This document shows, piece by piece, positions 44,513 through 53,760 of a DNA stretch of 64,000 nt. The position numbers were made by a program, and so were the translations under genes. Location of the stretch: assembly GCF_003332305.1 (NCBI RefSeq), contig NZ_QOIO01000004.1, positions 1-64,000 on the forward strand, in the 5' to 3' direction. Source of the stretch: Microvirga aerophila (GTDB taxonomy: Bacteria; Pseudomonadota; Alphaproteobacteria; Rhizobiales; Beijerinckiaceae). Under the pieces are notes generated by a model, which saw nothing but the letters and a program-made list of their open reading frames with translations, was not told the DNA's origin and searched no databases. Numbering within the stretch: the stretch's first letter is position 1; each line of letters starts with the position of its first letter.

Positions 44513-45180
44513 TCCGCTCCGGCCGGGGAGGGGCGCTGGGTGACGCCGATCTTGGAGGCGGCGATGACTGCCTGAGTGCGGCTGTCGACCCCGAGCTTGT
44601 CCAGAATGGCCGACACGTGAGCCTTCACGGTGGCCTCGGAGACGTTGAGCTCGTAGGCGATCTGCTTGTTGAGAAGGCCCTCGGACAGCATGGTCAGCAC
44701 GCGGACCTGCTGCGGCGTGAGGGTGCCGAGGCGACGCACCAGATCGGCGGTTTCCTTATCCTCGGCGGCGTTGAGGTCGACATCCGGCGGGGTCCAGGTG
44801 TCGCCCGCCAGCACGGCCGCGATGGCGCCGCCGATGCTGTCCACGTCGATGGATTTGGGAATGAAGCCCGAGGCGCCGAACTCCATGGCTCGGCGGATCA
44901 CGGTGGCCTCCTCGGTGGCCGAGACGATCACGACCGGGAGTTCGGGATGCTGCGCTCTGAGGGACAGGAGGCCGGAAAAGCCCTGGACGCCGGGCATCGT
45001 CAGGTCGAGGAGGATGAGATCCACATCCCGCTCCTGGCCCAGTGTGGCGTTCAACTCGTCCATGCCGCTCGCCTCGACCACGCGGGCCTTCGGCATCACC
45101 GAGGCGATGGCCTGCCTCAGGGCGCCACGAAACAGCGGATGGTCGTCGGTAATCACGATCGTGGCGGTTTGAGCTTGCAC
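44509..45180 (-). CDS. NarL/LuxR-type response regulator
   Basis: A 223-residue two-component regulator. Receiver: TIVITDDHPLFRGALRQAIA, VDLILLDLTMPGVQGF with the phospho-acceptor D, VVIVSATEE and GFIPKSID. DNA-binding: LTPQQVRVLTMLSEGLLNKQ, IAYELNVSEATVKAHVSAIL. GTG 45180 is chosen since GGGAG lies just before it and the family starts at the first strand. No sensor kinase adjoins, so its partner is elsewhere. Confidence 0.9.
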   Translation of the reverse strand: MQAQTATIVITDDHPLFRGALRQAIASVMPKARVVEASGMDELNATLGQERDVDLILLDLTMPGVQGFSGLLSLRAQHPELPVVIVSATEEATVIRRAMEFGASGFIPKSIDVDSIGGAIAAVLAGDTWTPPDVDLNAAEDKETADLVRRLGTLTPQQVRVLTMLSEGLLNKQIAYELNVSEATVKAHVSAILDKLGVDSRTQAVIAASKIGVTQRPSPAGAD

Positions 45181-45324
45181 CCGGTCTTCTCCCACGCAAC
45201 TCCTGAGCCTTAGCCGTATCCCTGCCAAAATAGCAAGGCAGGGATCAGACCACGACTAATACTAACCCAATCTCTAGGGGGTATGGAGCGGGTTATACAG
45301 AGTTAAACTATCTGAGAAGGGAGG

Positions 45325-45783
45325 TTACGCCCCGATCAGGTGGAAAACGATGTCCCTTTGATGTGGTCGATCCCGGTGCTCGACCAGATAGAGGCCCTGC
45401 CACGTCCCGAGAACCATCTGGCCCTCCATGACCGGGATGCTCAGGCCGGACCCGGTCAGCATGGACCGAATATGAGCCGGCATATCGTCCGGTCCCTCGG
45501 TGGCGTGGACATAGCTGGCCCCGCGCGGGGCCAGCCGGTCGAAGGCCGTCATGAGATCCGCGAGCACATCCGGGTCGGCGTTTTCCTGGATGACCAGCGA
45601 GGCTGAGGTGTGGCGGCAGAAGACGGTCAACAGGCCCTGGAGAATGCCGGTGCCGAAGACCCACCGGGCGGTCGCGTCGGTGATGTCGGTAAAGCCTTGT
45701 CCCGGCGTCTCGACCACGAGGCGCCCGCTCACCTGTTGCGTTACGCTGCCCTCGGCAATGGTTTCAACGGCTGGCATCGTCAT
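45325..45783 (-). CDS. yjbQ: YjbQ family secondary thiamine-phosphate synthase
   Basis: A 152-residue YjbQ protein: FTDITDATARWVFGTGILQG, LTVFCRHTSASLVIQENADP, SMLTGSGLSIPVMEGQMVLG, TWQGLYLVEHRDRPHQRDIV. The H-T-S-A-S block is the family signature. YjbQ shows weak thiamine-phosphate synthase activity; its real role is unclear. Its start overlaps the stop of the DNA ligase gene by four bases (ATGA), so it is translationally coupled to a repair operon. Confidence 0.9.
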   Translation of the reverse strand: MTMPAVETIAEGSVTQQVSGRLVVETPGQGFTDITDATARWVFGTGILQGLLTVFCRHTSASLVIQENADPDVLADLMTAFDRLAPRGASYVHATEGPDDMPAHIRSMLTGSGLSIPVMEGQMVLGTWQGLYLVEHRDRPHQRDIVFHLIGA

Positions 45784-47528
45784 GTCTCCTGGCCTTCCGG
45801 TTCCTGGCCCTTGAGGGGATGGATCTCCTTTTCCCCCCGCTCGAGGATCTTTTCCAGGGTTTCGATCCGGTCGGCCTCGGCGGCGGGCTTGTCCCAGCGG
45901 ATGCGGCTGATGCGCGGAAACCGCATGGCGACGCCGGATTTGTGCCGGGTCGAACGCTGCAATCCTTCGAACGCCACCTCCAGCACGAGGCCCCGGTCCT
46001 TGCCGTATTCCACCTCGCGCACGGGTCCGAACCGGTTGACCGTGTGATTGCGGACATAGCGATCGAGCTTGACCAGCTCCTCGTCCGTAAACCCGTGATA
46101 GGCTTTGCCCACGGGCACCAGTTCCTCGCCGTCAGGCCCGTCGCGCCAGACCCCGAAGGTGTAGTCGGAATAGAATGACGAACGCTTTCCATGCCCGCGC
46201 TGGCCATACATCATGACCGCATCCACGATATACGGGTCGCGCTTCCACTTGTACCAATAGCCCTTGGGGCGGCCCGGCAAGTAGGGGCTGCTGGCCCGCT
46301 TCACCATGCAGCCCTCGATGGCGTCGGCGTCAGGGCCCGCGCCCACGGAAGCCGGATCGGACCGCGCGGCGGCAAGCTCGTCCCAGGACGAGAAGGCCAC
46401 CATTGGCGACAGGTCGATGTGCGGGTCGTCGATGCGGGCGACGAGGGTCTCCAGGCGCTTGCGGCGTTCCCGGAAAGGCAGGTCGCGCAGATCCTCGTCT
46501 CCTTCGGTGAGGATGTCGTAGACCCTCAGGTGAGCCGGAAATTCAGCAACGAGCTTCTGGGTCACGGCTTTGCGGTTCAGGCGTTGCTGCAGGACGTTGA
46601 AGCTTTGCACCCTTCCGTCGCGTACGATCAGCAGCTCTCCGTCGATGGCGCCCTCGAAGTTGAGCGCCTCTACGAGGTCTGGAAAGGCGCGAGACACGTC
46701 CTCGCCGGTGCGGGAATAGATGCGCCGAACGGAGCGGCCGTCGCTGGCAAGACCCGCAACGGCCTGAAGACGGATGCCGTCCCACTTCCATTCACCCAGG
46801 AATTCGGATGCATCAAGCTTCTCGAAATCCTCCTCTTCGAGAGGATGGGACAGCATCGGCGGGCGGAACGGCGCAGGGTTGCCGGATTCGGGCTTCTCGC
46901 CCCGGCCTTCCACCCAGGCGAACAAATCCTCGTAAGGCGCTTCCAGCCCGTGCCAGATCAGCTCCACCTCGTCCGCCTCGAACCCGCCAAGCTGGGCAAC
47001 GGCGGTCTTGGCGAGGCGGGCCGAGACGCCCACGCGCAGCTCCCGCGTGATCAGCTTGATGAGGGCCCAGCGCCCGGTCTCGTCCAGGGCATCGAGCCAG
47101 CCTGCCACCTTGGCGGGCAGGTCGCTCTTGCTCGTGGTGGCGAGCGTTTCGACGACTTCGGTGATCGTCGGCACATGAGGCGGAGGATTGTTGTGGCCGA
47201 GACTGGGCGGACCTGTGTCCCGCCCGCCCTCGGTGGGAGCAACGCTTTCATGCCCCGGCGACGGCCAGATCAGCGCAGTGGTCTCGGCCAGATCTCCCAC
47301 ATAATGGTAGGACATGCGAAACAGGACCGGGTCCGTCCGCTCCTCCACCAGCCCACGGATCAGACCGGCCTTCGCCTCCTTGAACATGAGCGCGTTGGTC
47401 AAGGCCGCCAAGGCGTAGCCCCGGTCCGGATCAGGCGTATGGCGGAAATAGTCCATCAGCAGACGCAGCTTGGCGTTTCGGCGCGGCTCATAGGCGATGC
47501 GGTCCAGGAGAGCGGCGAAGCGGTTCAT
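45780..47528 (-). CDS. ATP-dependent DNA ligase, LigB/ligase-associated type
   Basis: A 582-residue ATP-dependent ligase. Residues 1-200 form the N-terminal DNA-binding domain; nucleotidyl motif I is GEWKWDGIRLQ with adenylated K248; EDVSRAFPDLVEALN, EGAIDGELLIVRDGRVQSFN (motif III), EGCMVKRASSPYLPGRPKGY (motif IV) and YKWKRDPYIVDAVMM (motif V) follow, then an OB fold. It seals nicks in a repair role. It overlaps the exonuclease gene before it and yjbQ after it by four bases each. The frame opens further upstream to 47795, but ATG 47528 matches the family. Confidence 0.92.
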   Translation of the reverse strand: MNRFAALLDRIAYEPRRNAKLRLLMDYFRHTPDPDRGYALAALTNALMFKEAKAGLIRGLVEERTDPVLFRMSYHYVGDLAETTALIWPSPGHESVAPTEGGRDTGPPSLGHNNPPPHVPTITEVVETLATTSKSDLPAKVAGWLDALDETGRWALIKLITRELRVGVSARLAKTAVAQLGGFEADEVELIWHGLEAPYEDLFAWVEGRGEKPESGNPAPFRPPMLSHPLEEEDFEKLDASEFLGEWKWDGIRLQAVAGLASDGRSVRRIYSRTGEDVSRAFPDLVEALNFEGAIDGELLIVRDGRVQSFNVLQQRLNRKAVTQKLVAEFPAHLRVYDILTEGDEDLRDLPFRERRKRLETLVARIDDPHIDLSPMVAFSSWDELAAARSDPASVGAGPDADAIEGCMVKRASSPYLPGRPKGYWYKWKRDPYIVDAVMMYGQRGHGKRSSFYSDYTFGVWRDGPDGEELVPVGKAYHGFTDEELVKLDRYVRNHTVNRFGPVREVEYGKDRGLVLEVAFEGLQRSTRHKSGVAMRFPRISRIRWDKPAAEADRIETLEKILERGEKEIHPLKGQEPEGQET

Positions 47529-48580
47529 GCCGTTTCTCCCGCGTCTTCCTTGGCCGGAGGCGTTTCCTCCGCCTCGCCCTCGTCGCCATAACCCAACATG
47601 TGCAAGGGGCGAGCCTTGATGCCGTGGGTCATGCACCAATGGACCAAGGCGTCCTCCTGGCCATGGGTCACCCAGACCTCGCCGGCTCCCGTCTCGCGGA
47701 TCGTGCGGCAGAGATCGTCCCAGTCGGAATGGTCCGAGATCACCAGCGGCAGCTCCACGCCCTTCTGCCGGGCGCGGGCGCGAACCCGCATCCAACCGGA
47801 CGCGAAGCAGGTGACGGGATCCGGGAAGCGGCGGGACCAGAGGTCCTGGATGGAGGAGGGCGGGCAGATCACGATGGCGCCCGTCAGCTTCGAGTGCTCG
47901 GAGGCTACGACCTTGGGCGTTTCTCCCAGGGGAATGCCCTCGCTTTTATAGAATGCGGTCAGACGCTCCATGGCGCCGTGAAGATAAATCGGCTTGTCGT
48001 AGCCTTCCTCGAGCAGGAGCGCCATGACCCGCTGCGCCTTGCCAAGCGCATAGGCGCCGACGATGTGGGCGCGTTCAGGAAAAAGGGCTACGGAATCGAG
48101 GAGCTTGCGCACCTCGCCCCTTGTGTCCGGATGCCGGAATACCGGCAGTCCAAAGGTCGCCTCGGTGATGAACACGTCGCAGGGCACGACCTCGTAGGGA
48201 AGGCAGGTCGGGTCCTCCGCGCGTTTGTAGTCCCCTGAGACGACCACGCGGGTGCCGCCCACCTCGATGGCGATCTGCGCCGAGCCCAGCACGTGGCCCG
48301 CCGGGGTGAACCGTACGGTCACGTCCCCGACGCGCAGGCTTTCGCCGAGCGGTGCTTCCTGAGTCGATCCCGCGAAATCCTCGCCGTAGCGCACAGCCAT
48401 GATGAGCAGGGTCTCGCGCGTCGCCATGACGGTGCGATGGCCCGAGCGGGCATGGTCCGAATGGCCGTGGGTGATGAGGGCCCGCTTGACCGGGCGGACC
48501 GGGTCTATGTGGAAGTCGCCGAGGGGGCAGTAGAGCCCTTGTGGGGTTTGAGTCAGGATATCGGTGGAACGGAGCGCCAT
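47525..48580 (-). CDS. Ligase-associated DNA exonuclease (MBL fold)
   Basis: A 351-residue metallo-beta-lactamase/beta-CASP nuclease: ALITHGHSDHARSGH holds the H-x-H-x-D-H metal site, FTPAGHVLGSAQI and VVVSGDYKR further ligands, and VISDHSDWDDL the C-terminal ligand. It is the exonuclease that recurs with LigB, Lhr and PdeM in bacteria. First gene of the coupled exonuclease-ligase-yjbQ operon. Confidence 0.92.
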   Translation of the reverse strand: MALRSTDILTQTPQGLYCPLGDFHIDPVRPVKRALITHGHSDHARSGHRTVMATRETLLIMAVRYGEDFAGSTQEAPLGESLRVGDVTVRFTPAGHVLGSAQIAIEVGGTRVVVSGDYKRAEDPTCLPYEVVPCDVFITEATFGLPVFRHPDTRGEVRKLLDSVALFPERAHIVGAYALGKAQRVMALLLEEGYDKPIYLHGAMERLTAFYKSEGIPLGETPKVVASEHSKLTGAIVICPPSSIQDLWSRRFPDPVTCFASGWMRVRARARQKGVELPLVISDHSDWDDLCRTIRETGAGEVWVTHGQEDALVHWCMTHGIKARPLHMLGYGDEGEAEETPPAKEDAGETA

Positions 48581-48645
48581 GGGCGGATGATATAGGAGCC
48601 GTAAGAGGCGTTGACAGGCGGTTTCGTCTCCCCCATGGCAAAGCC

Positions 48646-49575
48646 ATGCCGCTGACCTCGACCCATCGCTCCTCCGGCGACCTCAATGCCGACCGCCGCT
48701 ATGAATATGCCCGCGCGTCCTTCGACGAAAAAGACTTCGAGGCGGCGGCCGATCTGGCCCGGCAGGTGCTTGAAATCGCCCCCGACTTCGCCGCTGCCCA
48801 TGCGCTTCTCGGCCGTGCCGCGGCGGAGCAGGGAAGTCGCGAGGAGGCTGTGGATGCGCTTCGCAAGGCCCTCGAGTTGGAACCAGACGACGCCCTCGGG
48901 GTGCGGCTCGATCTGGCGAAGTTGGGCGCATTGGCGCCCGAAGAGGCCATTTCAGGCGGTTACGTGCGGGCTCTTTTCGACGAATATGCGCCAAGCTTCG
49001 ACCGGCACCTGACTCAAACCCTGGCCTATCGAGGGCCGGAACTTATCGCCGACGCCCTGCGCCGAGCCTGTTCCAAGCGCATCAGTCCCTACCGCTTCGG
49101 ACTTGCGCTGGATCTCGGCTGCGGAACGGGACTGATGGGGCAGGCCCTCGAAGGGTTGTGCGAGACCATTGAGGGCGTCGATCTCTCGCCGCTCATGCTT
49201 GAGAAAGCACGCAAGACGAAGCTTTATGACGCCCTCCACGAAGGCGAGCTGGTGGCTTTCCTTTCGGGACGCGCGACAGGCGAGGCGGACCTTGTTCTGG
49301 CGGCGGACGTGTTCGTCTACATGGCAGGCCTCGAGGCAGCCTTCCGCGAGGCGCACCGGGTGCTCGGGCGCGAGGGTTTGTTCGCCTTCACGGTCCAGGC
49401 CCACGACGGAGAAGGCTTCGTGCTGGGCCAGGACGCCCGGTACGCGCACAACGAAGCCTATCTGCGGGATCTGGCCGCAAAAAGCGGCTTCACGGCCGTC
49501 CTTTTCGAAAACGTCTCGACCCGGCAGGACCAGGGGCGGCCGGTTCCGGGCTACCTCGCGGTGCTGGAGCGTTAA
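48646..49575 (+). CDS. TPR-containing SAM-dependent methyltransferase
   Basis: A 309-residue protein. Residues 15-90 hold two tetratricopeptide repeats (YARASFDEKDFEAAADLARQ, AHALLGRAAAEQGSREEAVD). Residues 110-305 are a class I methyltransferase with motif I LALDLGCGTGLMG, IEGVDLSPLMLEKAR and LVLAADVFVYM. The substrate may be a protein bound by the repeats. Located between the two halves of the ligase-associated set but not in either operon by overlap. It ends in a four-base convergent overlap with the SDR gene. Confidence 0.85.
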   Translation: MPLTSTHRSSGDLNADRRYEYARASFDEKDFEAAADLARQVLEIAPDFAAAHALLGRAAAEQGSREEAVDALRKALELEPDDALGVRLDLAKLGALAPEEAISGGYVRALFDEYAPSFDRHLTQTLAYRGPELIADALRRACSKRISPYRFGLALDLGCGTGLMGQALEGLCETIEGVDLSPLMLEKARKTKLYDALHEGELVAFLSGRATGEADLVLAADVFVYMAGLEAAFREAHRVLGREGLFAFTVQAHDGEGFVLGQDARYAHNEAYLRDLAAKSGFTAVLFENVSTRQDQGRPVPGYLAVLER

Positions 49576-50393
49576 GCGGCTGCCGGCTTCGACGGATGCG
49601 GAGCATCCTCGTAGCATCCAAGGACCGACTGGTCGAAATCGATGATCGAGCCCGTCATCAGACCCGATTCCTGGCTTGCCAGGAAAGCCACGCTGCGGGC
49701 CACTTCCCGGGGGTCGAGCAGGCGGCCGAAGGGCTGTTCCTGGGCGGCCTTGTCGAGCCAGCCATCCTGCGCCCCGTGGTAGGTCTTCATGATGCGGTCT
49801 TCGCCGGGAGTGTTCATCCAGCCGATGTTGAGACCGTTCGCCCGGATCCGCCACGGCATCAGGCTGAAGGCTGCGTTCTTGGTGAGCGTGGCGAGCGCTC
49901 CCTTGGAGCCGCAATAGGCCGAGATGAAGGGCTGGCCCCCATGGGCCGACATGGACAGGATGTTGACCATTGCGCCCTGGATCTGCTCGCGGCGCATGAT
50001 CTTGGCCGCTTCCTGCATGAGGAAGAAGGGCGCTCGCACATTCACGGCGAACATGCGGTCGAACAGTTCCGGGCTCGTGTCGAAGATGGTGCCGCGATCC
50101 GTCATGCCGGCGGCGTTGACCAGAACATCCACCCGCCCGAACACGCTGTCGGCCCGCGCGGCAACCTGACGGGCCTGGTCCACATCGGCGAGGTCCGCCT
50201 TGACGAACTCCGTCCGGCAGCCCTGGGCCGTGATCTCCCGCGCCACGGCCTCGCCCCGCTCCGCATTGCGGCCGCAGATCACGAGGCCCGCCGCGCCCCG
50301 TTCGGCCAGGGTTCGAGCGATGGCCTCCCCGAGGCCTTGCGTTCCACCGGTCACGACCGCGATGGCGTTCTCGAACTGGGATGTCTGCGGCAT
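49572..50393 (-). CDS. SDR family oxidoreductase
   Basis: A 273-residue short-chain dehydrogenase: [15 protein letters not shown] is the NAD(P) loop, LVNAAGMTD the N-A-A-G motif, and the catalytic S-Y-K reads S in NILSMSAHG with Y-x-x-x-K in [10 protein letters not shown]. The tail [12 protein letters not shown] is typical of classical SDRs. ATG 50393 is the family start. Substrate unknown. Confidence 0.9.
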   Translation of the reverse strand: MPQTSQFENAIAVVTGGTQGLGEAIARTLAERGAAGLVICGRNAERGEAVAREITAQGCRTEFVKADLADVDQARQVAARADSVFGRVDVLVNAAGMTDRGTIFDTSPELFDRMFAVNVRAPFFLMQEAAKIMRREQIQGAMVNILSMSAHGGQPFISAYCGSKGALATLTKNAAFSLMPWRIRANGLNIGWMNTPGEDRIMKTYHGAQDGWLDKAAQEQPFGRLLDPREVARSVAFLASQESGLMTGSIIDFDQSVLGCYEDAPHPSKPAAA

Positions 50394-50534
50394 GGCGTTG
50401 TTGTCTTTGTTTGATTGGCGTCGGGCCAAACTGAAACGGCCCGGTCGCGATAGCAAGCCGGAGAGGCGAGGCTTTCACATCTGAAATCATCGGCAGAATG
50501 GCGAACCGGCCGAAGCATCCTATGTTTATGCTTC

Positions 50535-53042
50535 ATGTCGAAAGCGTTCGCGTCCCTCCCGCCTGTCTTCCGCCAATGGTTCGAAAGCCGTGGCTGGGAG
50601 CCGCGCAAGCATCAGCTGCAACTGCTCAAGAAGGCCCAAAGCGGGCGTTCCGTCCTGCTCGTCGCGCCCACCGGAGCCGGCAAGACCCTGGCGGGCTTCC
50701 TGCCGAGCCTCGTCGAGTTGGCCGACAGGGGCGGCTCGAAGCTTAAGGAAAAGCGTTCGCTTCACACCCTCTACATCTCGCCCCTGAAGGCGCTCGCCAC
50801 CGACGTGGCCCGCAATCTGGAAACACCTGTGCGGGAGATGGAGCTTCCCATCCGCGTCGAGACCCGCACGGGCGACACCCCCTCCCACAAGCGGGCGCGT
50901 CAGATCGAGCGCCCGCCGGACATCCTGCTGACCACGCCGGAGCAGCTGGCCCTGCTTCTCGCCCATCGGGAGGCCGGGGAGTTGTTCAAGGACTTGCGGC
51001 GCGTGGTGCTGGACGAACTGCATTCGCTGGTCACGTCCAAACGCGGGGACCTGCTGTCCCTCGATCTCGCGCGCCTTTACAGGATCGCGCCGCAGCTCAC
51101 GGCCGTCGGGCTTTCTGCGACGGTTCGGGAGCCGGATGATCTGAGGCGCTATCTGGTGCCGCAAGCTGGGGAGGGTGAGAGCAACCTCGCCGACCTCGTG
51201 GTGGTGCAGGGAGGCGCGAAACCCGACATCCGCATGATGGAACTCGACGAGCGTCTGCCCCTGGCAGGCCATACGGCCTCCATGTCTATGCCGGCGATCT
51301 ACGATCTCATCCGGCAGAACAAGACGACCCTGGTTTTCGTCAACACCCGGCTGCAGGCCGAATACACCTTTCAGGAGATGTGGAAGCTCAACGACGACGG
51401 GCTTCCCATCGCGCTTCATCACGGCTCCCTCGACGTGTCGCAGCGCCGCCGGGTCGAGGATGCGATGATCGCCGGAAAGCTCAAGGCGGTGGTCTGCACC
51501 GCGACCCTCGATCTCGGCATCGATTGGGGCGACGTGGACCTCGTGGTGAATGTGGGCGCGCCCAAGGGCGCGTCGCGGATCATGCAGCGCATCGGCCGCT
51601 CAAACCACCGCATGGACGAGCCGTCCAAGGCCTATCTCGTGCCGGCGAACCGCTTCGAGATTCTCGAATGTCGCGCTGCGCTCGACGCGGTGCACGAGGC
51701 CGCGCAGGATACGCCGGACGCGCGGGTCGGCGCGCTCGATGTGCTGTGCCAGCACATCCTCGGCATGGCCTGCGCGGATCCCTTCCGACTTGAGGATCTC
51801 TATGAGGAGATCCGATCGGCCGCGCCTTACGCGAACCTCACATGGGAGGATTTCGAGGCCGCGGTCGCGTTCGTGGCGACCGGCGGCTATGCCCTGCGGG
51901 CCTATGAGCGCTTCGCCAAAATCGTCAAGGGGCCGGATGGTCTCTGGCGTGTGCGCGACGCCCGTGTTGCGCAGCAGTATCGCCTGAATGTGGGCACCAT
52001 CATCGAAGCGACGATGATCAAGGTGCGGGTGGGGAGCAAGCCACGCGCGAAGCCCGGGGCGGTGCTGCCGCGCGGGCGCATCCTGGGAGAGATCGAGGAA
52101 TATTTCGCCGAGACGCTGACGCCCGGCGACACGTTTCTGTTCGCCGGCGAGGTGCTGCGGTTCGAGGGCATCCATGAGGACGAGGCGATTGCGTCCCGCA
52201 CTTCCGCCGGTACGGAGCCGAAGATCCCAGCCTATGACGGCGGCAAGTTTCCGCTCTCCACCTTCCTGGCCGCGCGGGTGCGCGAGATTTTGGCCGATTC
52301 CTTCGAGTGGGACCGGCTGCCGCCGCAGATGACCGAGTGGCTCTTGCAGCAGCGCCGCCGCTCCGTGGTGCCCGGGCCCCGCGATCTCCTGGTCGAGACC
52401 TTTCCCCGGCAGAACCGCTTCTACCTGACGTGTTTTCCGTTCGAGGGCCGGCCCGCGCACCAAACCCTGGGCATGCTCCTCACCCGACGCCTGGAGCGGG
52501 CTGGGCTCAAGCCGCTGGGATACGTGGCCAACGATTATGGCCTTGCGGTCTACGCCTCAGGGGACATTGCCGGGCGAGCGGCCCGAAACCCGGATTTCAT
52601 GGACGATCTCTTCTCCGAAGACATGCTGGGCGACGATCTCGAGGACTGGCTGGCCGAGTCCGCCCTCATGAAGCGCACATTTCGGCAATGCGCGGTCATC
52701 GCAGGGCTCATCGAGCGCCGTTTCCCGGGGCAGGAGAAGACCGGCCGTCAGGTCACGGTCTCGACCGATCTGGTCTACGATGTGCTGCGCAAGCACGAGC
52801 CCGACCATGTGCTGCTGCGGGCCGCGCGGGCGGATGCGGCAACGGGACTCCTCGACGTGAGGCGCCTCGGCATGTTGCTTCAACGCATCCGGGGGCGAAT
52901 CATCCATAAACCGCTCGACCGGGTTTCTCCCTTAAGCGTGTCCGTCATGCTGGAGATCGGCCGCGAGCGCGTCTATAGCGACAATGCGGACGAGATTCTG
53001 GCCGAGGCGGAAGCAGCGCTTCTCGACGAGGCTTTGGCGTGA
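50535..53042 (+). CDS. lhr: Ligase-associated DEXH-box helicase (Lhr family)
   Basis: An 835-residue superfamily 2 helicase. Walker A APTGAGKT (44-51), VVLDELHSL (DEXH box, about 160), TAVGLSATVREPDDL, FVNTRLQAE and QRIGRSNHRMDEPSKA make up the two RecA-like domains. The winged-helix and Lhr-core regions follow up to about 820. Lhr helicases unwind DNA-DNA and RNA-DNA duplexes in repair. The stop overlaps the GTG of pdeM by four bases. Confidence 0.94.
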   Translation: MSKAFASLPPVFRQWFESRGWEPRKHQLQLLKKAQSGRSVLLVAPTGAGKTLAGFLPSLVELADRGGSKLKEKRSLHTLYISPLKALATDVARNLETPVREMELPIRVETRTGDTPSHKRARQIERPPDILLTTPEQLALLLAHREAGELFKDLRRVVLDELHSLVTSKRGDLLSLDLARLYRIAPQLTAVGLSATVREPDDLRRYLVPQAGEGESNLADLVVVQGGAKPDIRMMELDERLPLAGHTASMSMPAIYDLIRQNKTTLVFVNTRLQAEYTFQEMWKLNDDGLPIALHHGSLDVSQRRRVEDAMIAGKLKAVVCTATLDLGIDWGDVDLVVNVGAPKGASRIMQRIGRSNHRMDEPSKAYLVPANRFEILECRAALDAVHEAAQDTPDARVGALDVLCQHILGMACADPFRLEDLYEEIRSAAPYANLTWEDFEAAVAFVATGGYALRAYERFAKIVKGPDGLWRVRDARVAQQYRLNVGTIIEATMIKVRVGSKPRAKPGAVLPRGRILGEIEEYFAETLTPGDTFLFAGEVLRFEGIHEDEAIASRTSAGTEPKIPAYDGGKFPLSTFLAARVREILADSFEWDRLPPQMTEWLLQQRRRSVVPGPRDLLVETFPRQNRFYLTCFPFEGRPAHQTLGMLLTRRLERAGLKPLGYVANDYGLAVYASGDIAGRAARNPDFMDDLFSEDMLGDDLEDWLAESALMKRTFRQCAVIAGLIERRFPGQEKTGRQVTVSTDLVYDVLRKHEPDHVLLRAARADAATGLLDVRRLGMLLQRIRGRIIHKPLDRVSPLSVSVMLEIGRERVYSDNADEILAEAEAALLDEALA

Positions 53043-53740
53043 CGGCTTTGCTCAAGAACAAACAGACAACAAGCGAAATCGACTTGTCGGGACGCACGGC
53101 GGTCCTCGACCTCACGGGAGGCATGTATCTGCCCGAGGACGATACGCTCCTGGTAGCGGACCTCCATTTCGAGAAGGGCTCGTCCTTTGCCCGGCGCGGC
53201 ATGATGCTGCCGCCCTACGACACCCGCGAGACCTTGAGTGCTTTGTCCGACGCGGTCTTTCGCTACGATCCCCGAATGGTGATCGCCCTGGGGGACAGCT
53301 TCCACGATATCGGCGGGCCTGACCGTCTGGGCGACGAGGAGCGCGCAACGCTGACACAGGTCCAGGCGGGGCGCGACTGGATCTGGGTCACGGGCAACCA
53401 TGATCGCACCCTGCCGGACAGCATCGGCGGCCAGGTTGTGGAGGAGATGGCTCTCGGCCCGCTCACCCTGCGCCATGAGCCGATGGAAGGCGCGCAAACG
53501 GAGATCGCGGGTCATCTCCACCCGGTCGGCAAGGTGGTGATGCGCGGCCGCTCGACCCGGCGGCGGTGCTTTCTCACGGACGGATCACGCTGCATCATGC
53601 CGGCGCTCGGCGCCTACGCGGGTGGGCTCAACGCCTGCGACGCAGCCTTCAAGCCCCTCTTCCCGAAAGGCTTCACGGCGCACCTGATCGGGCAGGAGCG
53701 GATCTACGCCATCGCGAAGGCGATGCTCTGCCGGGATTGA
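53039..53740 (+). CDS. pdeM: Ligase-associated DNA damage response endonuclease PdeM
   Basis: A 233-residue calcineurin-like phosphoesterase: VADLHFEKGSSF (D41, H43), IALGDSFHDIG (D86), VTGNHDRTL (N120, H121) and IAGHLHPVGK (H159, H161) build the two-metal site. PdeM occurs with Lhr, LigB and the MBL exonuclease as a repair set. GTG start inside the lhr stop (GTGA) indicates coupling. Confidence 0.92.
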   Translation: MTALLKNKQTTSEIDLSGRTAVLDLTGGMYLPEDDTLLVADLHFEKGSSFARRGMMLPPYDTRETLSALSDAVFRYDPRMVIALGDSFHDIGGPDRLGDEERATLTQVQAGRDWIWVTGNHDRTLPDSIGGQVVEEMALGPLTLRHEPMEGAQTEIAGHLHPVGKVVMRGRSTRRRCFLTDGSRCIMPALGAYAGGLNACDAAFKPLFPKGFTAHLIGQERIYAIAKAMLCRD

Positions 53741-53760
53741 GCTCCTGCGCCGGGCCTTGG

